Source of the DNA: Synergistaceae bacterium UBA1358
Lineage (GTDB): Bacteria > Synergistota > Synergistia > Synergistales > Synergistaceae
DNA length: 10,831 nt
Assembly (NCBI GenBank): GCA_002306075.1
Contig: DBRW01000045.1
Span: 1 to 10,831, forward strand
Reading direction: 5' to 3'
A model generated the notes under the pieces. That model was not told where the DNA came from, made no database searches, and saw only the letters and a list, made by a program, of their open reading frames with translations. The first letter of the stretch is position 1. Each line of letters begins with the position of its first letter. A program made the position numbers and the translations under genes. Positions 1 to 6,493 of the stretch are shown piece by piece.

Positions 1-201
1 CTGGAGGCCCTGGTCGACCTCGGGCGTCCCTCGTCTGTCAAGCTTGCAGTGATCATCGACAGGGGACACAGGGAACTTCCAATACATGCGGACATATGCG
101 GCAAGAACGTGCCGACATCAAAGAATGAAGTCATCGAAGTCAGGGTGACTGAGCTTGACGAAAAGGACGAGGTGGTCATCTGTGAACGCGATGCCCAGTG
201 A
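1..201 (+). CDS. pyrR: PyrR bifunctional pyrimidine regulator / uracil phosphoribosyltransferase, C-terminal part
   Basis: The window opens inside this gene; the last 66 codons are present and end at TGA 199-201. PyrR proteins of pyrimidine operons bind pyr mRNA in a UMP-dependent way and cause transcription attenuation; many also have weak uracil phosphoribosyltransferase activity. The visible part carries the family's conserved C-terminal block: IIDRGHRELPI near the start of the fragment, then GKNVPTS, and a closing stretch ending in a short charged tail. The PRPP-binding loop and N-terminus lie upstream of the window, so completeness cannot be judged. The 3' end overlaps the start of pyrB by 20 bases, consistent with one transcript and coupled translation. 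Identification rests on these motifs and the pyr gene context. Confidence 0.93.
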   Translation: MEALVDLGRPSSVKLAVIIDRGHRELPIHADICGKNVPTSKNEVIEVRVTELDEKDEVVICERDAQ

Positions 202-1138
202 GATAGGACAGATAGTCTGGCGTCACAGGAATGTGATCGACGTAGACTGTTTTACGAAGGAGGAACTCTACTTCCTTCTCGACCAGGCCCGCCATATGGA
301 GAACGTGATGGACAGGCCCATAAAAAAGGTCCCAGTCCTCAGGGGCAAGATGGCTGTCAATCTCTTCTTCGAGAACTCGACAAGGACAAGGGTCTCCTTT
401 GAGCTTGCGGAAAAAATGCTTTCCGCAGACGTAGTCAACTGGTCCGTATCGGGTTCGAGCCATGCGAAGGGCGAGACGATGAGGGATACGGCCTGGACCC
501 TTGAAGCGATGGGAGCGGATATCGTAGTGATGAGACATGGGGCAGTCGGTGCGGCACAGTACCTGGCATCGAAGCTGAAGAGGGCAATAGTGCTGAACGC
601 AGGAGACGGCACGCATGCACACCCCACGCAGGCCCTTCTTGATCTCTACACGGCCTGGAAGCACCTGGGAAGCCTTGAGGGCAGGAAGATCGCGCTCGTG
701 GGAGATATCCTCCACAGCCGCGTGGCAAGGAGCGATATCATAGCCTTCAAAACGATAGGCTGCGATGTCGTTATCTCCGGTCCGCCCACGATGATGCCCA
801 GAGAGGTCGCTGCTCTCGGCTGCAGGTACGAAAAAGACCCAAAGGCGGCAGTTCAGGACGCAGACATGGTATACCTCCTGAGGATACAGAAAGAGCGTCA
901 GCAGGACGGGCTCTTCCCCTCGGTGGACGAATACCACCGCTGGTGGGGCGCTGACAGCGACCTTATGAAATATGCCAGACCGGGAGCGCTTGCGATGCAT
1001 CCCGGCCCGATCAACAGAGGGGTCGAAATAGCCTCCGAAGTTGCGGACGGACATCAGAGCGTGATACTGGAGCAGGTGCGGTCAGGCGTCGCAATACGAA
1101 TGGCCTTGCTCTATCTCTGCGGAGGGGGCGCAAGATAA
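182..1138 (+). CDS. pyrB: Aspartate carbamoyltransferase catalytic subunit
   Basis: Catalyses condensation of carbamoyl phosphate with aspartate to N-carbamoyl-aspartate, the first committed step of de novo pyrimidine synthesis, in the cytoplasm. From GTG 182 it is 318 residues, normal for the catalytic chain. Carbamoyl-phosphate binding motif STRTR is at 66-70, the SxxxKGE loop at 92-98, HPTQ at 147-150, and HPGPINRG at 273-280. I chose GTG 182 because GAGGTGG starts 13 bases upstream and acts as a plausible ribosome site. ATG 191 would give 315 residues but sits far from it, and TTG 155 has little support. The start lies inside pyrR. The stop TAA shares its last A with the pyrC ATG. No pyrI regulatory chain is seen next to it. 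Confidence 0.96.
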   Translation: MNAMPSEIGQIVWRHRNVIDVDCFTKEELYFLLDQARHMENVMDRPIKKVPVLRGKMAVNLFFENSTRTRVSFELAEKMLSADVVNWSVSGSSHAKGETMRDTAWTLEAMGADIVVMRHGAVGAAQYLASKLKRAIVLNAGDGTHAHPTQALLDLYTAWKHLGSLEGRKIALVGDILHSRVARSDIIAFKTIGCDVVISGPPTMMPREVAALGCRYEKDPKAAVQDADMVYLLRIQKERQQDGLFPSVDEYHRWWGADSDLMKYARPGALAMHPGPINRGVEIASEVADGHQSVILEQVRSGVAIRMALLYLCGGGAR

Positions 1139-2442
1139 TGGGGAAAATATTGTTCAAAGATTTTAAGATCTTCAACGGTACGGAATTCATAGATGCACAC
1201 GAACTGCTGGTCGACGGAGAAAAGATATCGGCGGTAGGAAACGGGCTCGACGCACCGGACGCTGAGGTCATAGAAGGATACGGGAAGATACTCTCGCCCG
1301 GCTTCGTGGATCTTCACGCCCACTTCAGAGACCCGGGCGGGGAGTGGAACGAAGATATCGCATCCGGGGCAAGGGCCGGAGCCGCCGGAGGATTCACCAC
1401 TCTTGTGGCCATGCCCAACACAAAGCCCGCGATATCCGAACCCTCCCTCGTGGAGTATGTGCTCAGCCATGGGAAAGCGGCGGGCGCATCGAGGATACTC
1501 CCCGCCGGATGTGTGAGCAAAAACAGGGAAGGTAAGGAGATGGCCGAACTTCTCAAGATGGCGGAGGCCGGAGCTGTCTTTTTCACCGACGACGGGGCTC
1601 CGATAGCCACAAGTTCGCTATTCCGCCTTGCGCTGATGTACACGGGCAAAGACCTGCCGAGGATCATGGAGCATCCGGAGGAGATAAGCCTATTCAAAGG
1701 CGGCCAGGTCCATGAGGGCAGGGTCAGCGCGCTCAGCGGGCTCAAGGGTATCCCGGCGGCTTCCGAGGAGATAGACGTAGCGAGAGGCATCGCACTGGCG
1801 AGGGAGACGGGGGGAAGGGTACACTTCACCCACCTCAGCAGCGCCGGAGCGGCAGGGCTTATCAGGCAGGCGAAAAAAGAAGGCCTTGACATAACCTGCG
1901 ACACGACGTTCCACCATCTGACGCTCAATGAGAACGCGGTCATCAACAGCGGCTATAATTCAAGATACAAAGTCAACCCGCCGCTTCGGAGCAAAGAGGA
2001 TCAGTCGGCGCTCTGGGAAGGTCTGCTCGACGATACGATAGATGCCATAATCACAGACCACGCGCCGTGGCACATGGACGAGAAGGACGAACCCTTCCAG
2101 GACGCTCCTTTCGGCATCGCGTCCCTTGAATGCGCGGCGGCGGTGCTCATAGATTCCAAAAACAAGAACTATCCCGATGTCCCGATGGGGCTTATACTGA
2201 AAAAAATGACCAGCGCTCCGGCATCCCTGCTTCCAGAGAAATGGAAATCCCTCGGCAGGATCGAAGAGGGGGCATTTGCGGACCTGACGGTCATCGATAT
2301 GGAGAGGACCAGGATAGTGGACTGCAGCGAATGGTACAGCAAAGCAAGGTGCTGTCCGTGGGAAGGGATCGCACTCAGCGGCTGGCCGGTAATGACTTTC
2401 GTCGAGGGCAGGAAGATCTGGCAGGTCAACGAAGAAATGTAG
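1138..2442 (+). CDS. pyrC: Dihydroorotase, class I
   Basis: Zinc amidohydrolase that cyclises N-carbamoyl-aspartate to dihydroorotate, the third pyrimidine step. 434 residues, the usual class I length. Metal motif HAHFRDPG is at 60-67 (H60, H62, R64), substrate Asn N94 in MPNT, TDDGAP with D151/D152 where the bridging aspartate of class I enzymes sits, further ligands H179 (MEHPEE) and H232 (THLSS), and catalytic D307 in TDHAP. The common family motif here is TDHAPH followed by EEK; this protein reads TDHAPWHMDEK, so the second histidine position is Trp. ATG 1138 overlaps the pyrB stop by one base, and GGAGGGGG at 1121-1128 lies at a suitable distance upstream. It is followed by the only sizeable gap in the pyr cluster. 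Confidence 0.96.
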   Translation: MGKILFKDFKIFNGTEFIDAHELLVDGEKISAVGNGLDAPDAEVIEGYGKILSPGFVDLHAHFRDPGGEWNEDIASGARAGAAGGFTTLVAMPNTKPAISEPSLVEYVLSHGKAAGASRILPAGCVSKNREGKEMAELLKMAEAGAVFFTDDGAPIATSSLFRLALMYTGKDLPRIMEHPEEISLFKGGQVHEGRVSALSGLKGIPAASEEIDVARGIALARETGGRVHFTHLSSAGAAGLIRQAKKEGLDITCDTTFHHLTLNENAVINSGYNSRYKVNPPLRSKEDQSALWEGLLDDTIDAIITDHAPWHMDEKDEPFQDAPFGIASLECAAAVLIDSKNKNYPDVPMGLILKKMTSAPASLLPEKWKSLGRIEEGAFADLTVIDMERTRIVDCSEWYSKARCCPWEGIALSGWPVMTFVEGRKIWQVNEEM

Positions 2443-2477
2443 AAGCTGACCCGGCAGAGCGGCATCCTGGAGCATAA

Positions 2478-2645
2478 ATGCGGGGGTATCTTAAAGTTTG
2501 TCAGATCGGAAGACCGGATTTTGACATCTTTACAGGCCCCCCTTTTCAATGTGCGGACAATGGGGGTTTTTTGCGGATGCTTCCGCATACGGCTGAAGAT
2601 ATAATTCTGTTGGCGAAGGGTTGGAGAATGATATGTGCGAACTGA
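2478..2645 (+). CDS. Possible 55-residue leader peptide across the pyrC-pyrF attenuator
   Basis: An open frame starts at ATG 2478, preceded by GGAG at 2469-2472 with a five-base spacer, and stays open for 55 codons to TGA 2643-2645, overlapping the first 13 bases of pyrF. It begins MRGYLKVCQIGRPDF and I recognise no family. Its coding region covers the whole antiterminator and terminator. This is the layout known for the E. coli pyrBI leader peptide, where ribosome position decides whether the terminator forms. It could equally be a chance open frame: a run of this length without stops is not rare at this base composition. No similarity evidence is available, so this is an inference from position and ribosome site only. 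Confidence 0.3.
   Translation: MRGYLKVCQIGRPDFDIFTGPPFQCADNGGFLRMLPHTAEDIILLAKGWRMICAN
2482..2542 (+). promoter_or_regulatory. Predicted antiterminator hairpin of pyrF leader
   Basis: A long imperfect hairpin can be read directly. GGGGG 2482-2486 pairs with CCCCC within 2537-2542, AAAG 2493-2496 with CTTT 2528-2531, TGTCA 2499-2503 with TGACA 2522-2526, ATC 2505-2507 with GAT 2517-2519, and GG 2508-2509 with CC 2514-2515, leaving an AAGA loop. Its 3' arm consumes the C run that forms the 5' arm of the following terminator, so the two structures exclude one another. I do not see the AGAGAGG-type loop of classical PyrR-binding sites here, so the signal sensed is unknown. The pairing is seen in the sequence; the regulatory role is inferred. 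Confidence 0.55.
2537..2572 (+). terminator. Intrinsic terminator (attenuator) upstream of pyrF
   Basis: A C run at 2537-2542 can pair with GGGGG at 2562-2566, followed directly by six T at 2567-2572, the form of a Rho-independent terminator. Inside the loop, TGT 2550-2552 and ACA 2557-2559 can pair around GCGG. It stands between two genes of the same pathway, pyrC and pyrF, so a constitutive stop would be odd. With the competing upstream hairpin it is best read as a conditional attenuator of pyrF-pyrE and possibly the genes behind them. Confidence 0.65.
2572..2587 (+). other. Small perfect stem-loop after the attenuator
   Basis: TGCGGA 2572-2577 and TCCGCA 2582-2587 form a perfect 6-bp stem with a TGCT loop, directly after the terminator T run. 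The same hexamer TGCGGA also occurs in the terminator loop at 2552-2557, so TCCGCA could pair with either copy. A TATAAT hexamer follows at 2600-2605 but has no recognisable -35 partner at normal spacing, so I do not call a promoter. Confidence 0.35.
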
Positions 2646-3325
2646 TAGTGGCGATGGATCTGCCGACTCCGGACAGGGCGAGGGATTTCCTTGACAGACT
2701 GGATAAGGCCACACCTTATGTTAAGATAGGACCGAGGCTATATGCGATGGGCGGAGCCCCTTTAATAAAGGAGATAGTGAACAGGGGATACCGGCTTTTT
2801 CTTGACCTGAAACTCCACGATATACCAAATACAGTGGCATCCGCAGTTGAACCGCTGTCTGAGATGGGGCTGTGGGCTCTCACGATACACACATCCGGCG
2901 GCCATGAGATGATGGCACGTTCAGTTGCCATGAGGGACAAGACCGGAAGCAGTATGAACCTGTTCGCTATCACTGTGCTGACGAGCCTCGGAGGGGCTCT
3001 GTGGAGCGAGGTACACCCGGGGTCCGATCTGGACCGTTCGCTTGAGGCAAGGGCGCTCGCGGCGGAGAGGGCAGGTCTTGACGGTATAGTATGTTCTCCT
3101 CTGGATCTTTCGCTCCTTAAAGGGAAGGCGGGAAAACTTGCAAGGGTGGTCCCCGGGATCAGGAGAACGAGAACATCCGCGGATGATCAGACAAGGGTGG
3201 CGACCGCAAAAGAAGCTGCCGCGGCGGGGGCTTCATTTATAGTCGTGGGTCGGCCCATACTTGAGGCGGAAGACCCGATCGCCGAAGTAAAAAAGACGCT
3301 TGAAGAGATATCGGAGGTAAGGTGA
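2633..3325 (+). CDS. pyrF: Orotidine 5'-phosphate decarboxylase
   Basis: Decarboxylates OMP to UMP, the last step of de novo UMP synthesis; a cytoplasmic (beta/alpha)8 barrel enzyme. 230 residues from ATG 2633, normal for the bacterial family. Catalytic residues are K31 in VKIG and the D-x-K-x-x-D signature DLKLHD at 58-63 (D58, K60, D63). VVPGIR is at 172-177, DDQTR at 184-188, and the phosphate-binding VVGRPI at 204-209. ATG 2633 was chosen over TTG 2621 because GGAG at 2623-2626 sits six bases before it. It lies behind the attenuator, so it is likely controlled separately from pyrBC. The stop TGA overlaps the pyrE ATG by one base. Confidence 0.96.
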   Translation: MCELIVAMDLPTPDRARDFLDRLDKATPYVKIGPRLYAMGGAPLIKEIVNRGYRLFLDLKLHDIPNTVASAVEPLSEMGLWALTIHTSGGHEMMARSVAMRDKTGSSMNLFAITVLTSLGGALWSEVHPGSDLDRSLEARALAAERAGLDGIVCSPLDLSLLKGKAGKLARVVPGIRRTRTSADDQTRVATAKEAAAAGASFIVVGRPILEAEDPIAEVKKTLEEISEVR

Positions 3326-3927
3326 TGGATACAGATCGCTCAAACAGAGACGGTGATGTCGTTACCGCAAGGATAATGGAGATGATGAAGGAGAGCGGAG
3401 CCCACCTGGAGGGGCATTTCAAACTGACCTCAGGTCTCCACAGCGGACACTATATACAGTGTGCGCTTATGCTCCGTTTCCCCCGTTTCGCGGCTTATGC
3501 CGGAGAAAAGCTGGCCGAGAGGCTGGCCCCGTCAAAACCGGAGGTGATACTTTCCCCCGCTCTCGGAGGACTGATAATCGGTCATGAGGTGGCGAGGGTC
3601 CTCGGGATCCCGTTCATATTCTGTGAACGGCAGGACGGGGAAATGAGGCTCAGACGCTTCCCCCATCCGGGAAAAGTACGCTTTGCTCTCGTGGAGGATG
3701 TCGTGACCACCGGCAAATCCTCAGGAGAGACGGCCCGGATACTTACCGACGGAGGCGCGGATTGGGTCTCTTCGGGATCTATCATCGACAGACGCGCGGA
3801 GGGCGTATGTGAGGGATGGGATCTTGTCTCTCTTTGGAAACTGAGCTTCCCGCTCTTTGAAGAAAAGGAGTGTCCGCTCTGCAAAGAGGGACTGCCGCTC
3901 GTCAAGCCGGGGAGCCGTCCGGGCTGA
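3325..3927 (+). CDS. pyrE: Orotate phosphoribosyltransferase
   Basis: Transfers the phosphoribosyl group of PRPP to orotate to form OMP, the step before PyrF. 200 residues from ATG 3325. The PRPP-binding signature ALVEDVVTTGKSSGE is at 121-135, with the acidic pair E124-D125. SPALGGLIIGHEVAR is at 77-91 and the FxLTSGLHS substrate region near 32-40. The C-terminal CPLCKEGLPLVKPGSR (183-198) appears in one subgroup of bacterial PyrE proteins. GGAGGT 3313-3318 gives a strong ribosome site six bases before the ATG; GTG 3322 just upstream is less likely. The start overlaps the pyrF stop (TGATG), and its own stop overlaps the next gene's ATG in the same way. Confidence 0.95.
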   Translation: MDTDRSNRDGDVVTARIMEMMKESGAHLEGHFKLTSGLHSGHYIQCALMLRFPRFAAYAGEKLAERLAPSKPEVILSPALGGLIIGHEVARVLGIPFIFCERQDGEMRLRRFPHPGKVRFALVEDVVTTGKSSGETARILTDGGADWVSSGSIIDRRAEGVCEGWDLVSLWKLSFPLFEEKECPLCKEGLPLVKPGSRPG

Positions 3928-4760
3928 TGGCCGGAGTACCGCTTCGCACAAGGATCAATAAGATAATACCGGCCATTCTCGTACTGGCGGTCATATCCTT
4001 CCGACCGGCCGAGGCGGGTGCGGCCAATTTTGCCGTGACCTCGCCCTGGGTGGGGTTCATAGCCTCCTTCATATCCGGCGACACGAAAAACGTCCGCTAT
4101 CTTTCCAACTGGGATGCTTCCGGCAATGTCGTGAGGACAGCTTCCCCGAGATCCGGAGAGATAGTGATTGCTATAGACGCGAGGGACGCCGAAAATTTCA
4201 GGATAAAAAGAAACAGCAAGGATCTCAGGCTGCTCTACGAAGATGTTCCAATGACCAGGGAGCAGCTGATAAACGCCTTCTTCGATCCCGCGATGCTGCC
4301 GTTCATCGCCCAGAGCGTGATGAGGATAATGGCTGAAGAGGATAAGGGCAGGTACACATACTACCAGAGACGGCTCGCCGAGTTCCAGTCGAAGATCGAG
4401 AGCACCATAGATATCGGGAAGCATCTGCTTGGCAGCACGAAGATGCTTGACATAACGGGGGCCGAGGGGACATGGATACGCTCCTCGATAACCGGTGCGG
4501 TAAGGCCCCCCGCGTCAGTCTGGGAAAGGTGGAAGGCGGGGGATACGGCGGCTGTCAAAGCCGCGCTGGATGAGGCCCAAAGACGCAACTGGCTCATACT
4601 TCTGGATCCTTGGACCCCGGAGATCATAAGGGCCGTTGCGACAGGATACGAGTACAGGATGACGCTGCCTCCTCCTGTCAAAGACCAGGACTACTTCGTT
4701 TTTCTCCATGACATTTTCCTTACGATATGGAACAAAACCAAAAACGTTAAGGCCAAATGA
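3927..4760 (+). CDS. Exported TroA/ZnuA-like protein lacking metal-binding histidines
   Basis: 277 residues from ATG 3927, which overlaps the pyrE stop (TGATG). Residues 1-33 form a signal peptide: positive RTRINK, a hydrophobic run from about 13 to 24, and a likely cut near AEAGAA. The mature part resembles the metal-binding ABC transporter substrate-binding proteins (TroA/ZnuA family): it opens AVTSPWVGFIASFISGD (36-52), and FFDPAMLPFIAQSVMRIM (118-135) followed by YYQRRLAEFQSKI (145-157) matches the linker-helix pattern of that family. The usual DPH and SH ligand positions hold no histidine; only H166 and H261 exist in the protein. No transporter permease or ATPase is adjacent. I infer a degenerate family member with another periplasmic role; the substrate is unknown. 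Family assignment is by pattern recognition only. Confidence 0.55.
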   Translation: MAGVPLRTRINKIIPAILVLAVISFRPAEAGAANFAVTSPWVGFIASFISGDTKNVRYLSNWDASGNVVRTASPRSGEIVIAIDARDAENFRIKRNSKDLRLLYEDVPMTREQLINAFFDPAMLPFIAQSVMRIMAEEDKGRYTYYQRRLAEFQSKIESTIDIGKHLLGSTKMLDITGAEGTWIRSSITGAVRPPASVWERWKAGDTAAVKAALDEAQRRNWLILLDPWTPEIIRAVATGYEYRMTLPPPVKDQDYFVFLHDIFLTIWNKTKNVKAK

Positions 4761-4765
4761 TGATT

Positions 4766-4785
4766 TAGGCTGTAAAATATGCCTA
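4766..4785 (+). repeat. Short inverted repeat before lptA
   Basis: TAGGC 4766-4770 and GCCTA 4781-4785 are perfect complements around an AT-rich ten-base spacer (TGTAAAATAT), in the 75-bp gap between the TroA-like gene and lptA. It could be an operator around a weak -10-like TAAAAT (4773-4778), but no -35 element stands at the right distance. No T run follows, so it is not a terminator. Confidence 0.25.
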
Positions 4786-4835
4786 TATGTCCATTGATAT
4801 CGCATTGATCTATTTTCAGGGAATGAGGTCTGTCT

Positions 4836-5699
4836 ATGTCAGTAATGAAAAATATCCTTAAATCGCTTCCGGCAGCACTTCTTATACTGTTGTTAGCAGC
4901 CCAGACGGGTTTCTGCGCCGAGCCGGCCGAGGGCACGATGTCTGCCGACACCATCAAGTACAACGTGAACACGAAAAAAATCTTGGCTGTCGGCAATGTA
5001 ATAATAAAAAGAGAGGGAGCCACGCTCTGGGGCGACAGGGGAGAGGGCAGCATGGAGACCTCGGAGTTTACGCTCGAGGGAAACGTTAAGGGAACGTTCC
5101 CTGCGGAAAAGACAGATCTGACTGCGGATAAGGTGAAATGGAAGGGAACAAAGAGCGCGGATAACGACGGTATAGCCGAGGCTGTCGGCAATGTCCGCCT
5201 GACGCGCGGCGCGAATGAAAAGATAGACGCGGATTATATCCTGTGGGAGCTTGGGACCCAGAATTACACCGCAAAGGGAAACGTGAATGCCAAAACAGAA
5301 AACAATATCCTCATAGCCGAAGAGGCGGGGCGACACAAAGACAGGTTCTGGGGCAAAAAAGTTACCAGATATGAGGATATCAGGCAAAAGATCACTGTAA
5401 GCGCCGACTCGGTCGAGGGTACTACCGTAAAAGAAGAGATTAATGAGCTTAACGCGACAGGGAATGTAGTGATCGACTTTGTGGACAAGGAAGGCCTCAA
5501 AAGCAGGGTAACGGGAGACAACGGAGTATACTCCAAAGCCAAGGCCACCTTCGTGGTCTCCGGAAACGCGAAGGCTGTCAGGAGCGACGGAAAGACGGTC
5601 TCCGCGGATACCATCATTGTCCATGAGGATACCAACGACATCGAGGCCAAAGGCAATTCCAGGATCACCTTCGTCACAGGCGAAAATAAGGACAAGTAA
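4836..5699 (+). CDS. lptA: LptA/OstA-family periplasmic lipopolysaccharide transport protein
   Basis: LptA proteins bridge the periplasm and carry lipopolysaccharide from the inner to the outer membrane on a beta-jellyroll scaffold. 287 residues from ATG 4836, longer than E. coli LptA (about 185), probably because of extra OstA-type units. An N-terminal signal peptide (hydrophobic 11-23, cut near residue 28) is followed by repeated OstA-like elements: SADTIKYNVNTKKILAVGNV near the start of the mature protein, then later TVSADSV, ELNATGNVVI, TGDNGVYSKAKATFVVSG and TVSADTIIV. The pattern of D/A-D-x-I and x-x-A-x-G-N-V is typical. GAGG 4825-4828 serves as ribosome site. The next gene is the matching ATPase lptB, which supports the call. 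It may combine roles of LptA and LptC; I see no separate lptC nearby. Confidence 0.85.
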   Translation: MSVMKNILKSLPAALLILLLAAQTGFCAEPAEGTMSADTIKYNVNTKKILAVGNVIIKREGATLWGDRGEGSMETSEFTLEGNVKGTFPAEKTDLTADKVKWKGTKSADNDGIAEAVGNVRLTRGANEKIDADYILWELGTQNYTAKGNVNAKTENNILIAEEAGRHKDRFWGKKVTRYEDIRQKITVSADSVEGTTVKEEINELNATGNVVIDFVDKEGLKSRVTGDNGVYSKAKATFVVSGNAKAVRSDGKTVSADTIIVHEDTNDIEAKGNSRITFVTGENKDK

Positions 5700-5730
5700 A
5701 GAAGAGAAGCGATAAAGCGGGGAATAGTCA

Positions 5731-6477
5731 ATGACACCATCTGAAAGAACGAAATTTGAGGTGCTCAAAGCGGAGCACCTCGTTAAATCCTTCAACGGAC
5801 GAAGGGTAGTGGACAACGTATCCATCGACATAAAAAGGGGCGAGATCGTCGGACTTCTGGGACCAAACGGAGCCGGCAAAAGCACCACTTTTTACATGAT
5901 GATCGGCAGGATAATGCCCGAATCGGGAAGGGTCTTCAACGGAGAGAAGGATATCACGGCCCTGCCGATGTATGAGAGGGCAAGGACCGGGCTTGGATAT
6001 CTTCCCCAGGAGGCCTCCGTCTTCAGGAAGCTGACGGTCCGGCAGAACCTTGAGCTCGTCCTCGAAGAGGCCGGCATGGAGAAGGAAGTCCGCGAAGAGA
6101 AGATCGAAAAGCTGCTCACGGGCTACGGGCTCAAGCATATAGAAAACATCCTCGGGATATCGCTTTCCGGGGGAGAGAGGCGCCGTGTCGAGATCGCCAG
6201 ATGCCTGGCGCTCGATCCGTCGTTCATCCTGCTCGACGAGCCTTTCAGCGGGATCGACCCGATAGCTGTCGCAGACCTTCAGGCGATAATAAGGGAACTG
6301 AAGGAGAAGGGGTACGGGATACTCCTTACCGACCACAACGTCAGGGAGACTCTCTCGATAACAGACAGGGCATACCTTATCCATCAGGGCAAGGTCTTCC
6401 TTGAAGGTCTGCCCGGGGATATCGCTAAGAACGAGGAGGCGAGAAAATTCTACCTCGGAGCGGATTTTTGCTGGTAA
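5731..6477 (+). CDS. lptB: LptB, lipopolysaccharide export ABC transporter ATPase
   Basis: Cytoplasmic ATPase that drives LptFG-mediated extraction of lipopolysaccharide from the inner membrane. 248 residues. Walker A GPNGAGKST is at 44-52, Q-loop Q93 in YLPQEASVF, the ABC signature LSGGE at 145-149, Walker B FILLDE at 165-170, D-loop GID at 174-176, and the switch histidine H202 in LLTDHN. The motif DEPFSGIDPIAV and the YLPQEASVFRKLTV segment are characteristic of LptB rather than general ABC ATPases. It starts 31 bases after the lptA-like gene, with GGGG 5719-5722 as a moderate ribosome site. The partner permeases lptF and lptG are not in the window. Confidence 0.95.
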   Translation: MTPSERTKFEVLKAEHLVKSFNGRRVVDNVSIDIKRGEIVGLLGPNGAGKSTTFYMMIGRIMPESGRVFNGEKDITALPMYERARTGLGYLPQEASVFRKLTVRQNLELVLEEAGMEKEVREEKIEKLLTGYGLKHIENILGISLSGGERRRVEIARCLALDPSFILLDEPFSGIDPIAVADLQAIIRELKEKGYGILLTDHNVRETLSITDRAYLIHQGKVFLEGLPGDIAKNEEARKFYLGADFCW

Positions 6478-6493
6478 AGGCTGATATGCTCAG

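Noticed and set aside
155..181. TTG 155 as start of pyrB
   Set aside because: It adds nine residues not typical of the family, and GTG 182 has a better placed ribosome site.
176..1054. Long minus-strand open frame opposite pyrB
   Set aside because: It lies entirely antisense to a gene with all ATCase motifs and has low-complexity, basic-rich translation without recognisable domains; a shadow frame of GC-rich code.
2594..2632. Independent promoter for pyrF using TATAAT at 2600-2605
   Set aside because: No -35 element at 16-19 bases upstream and no TG extension; TTGCGG lies 23 bases away. Left as an open possibility only.
4761..4835. Promoter for lptA from TTGATA 4794-4799
   Set aside because: No -10 box at a suitable distance; the AT-rich TATTTT is only 11 bases downstream.
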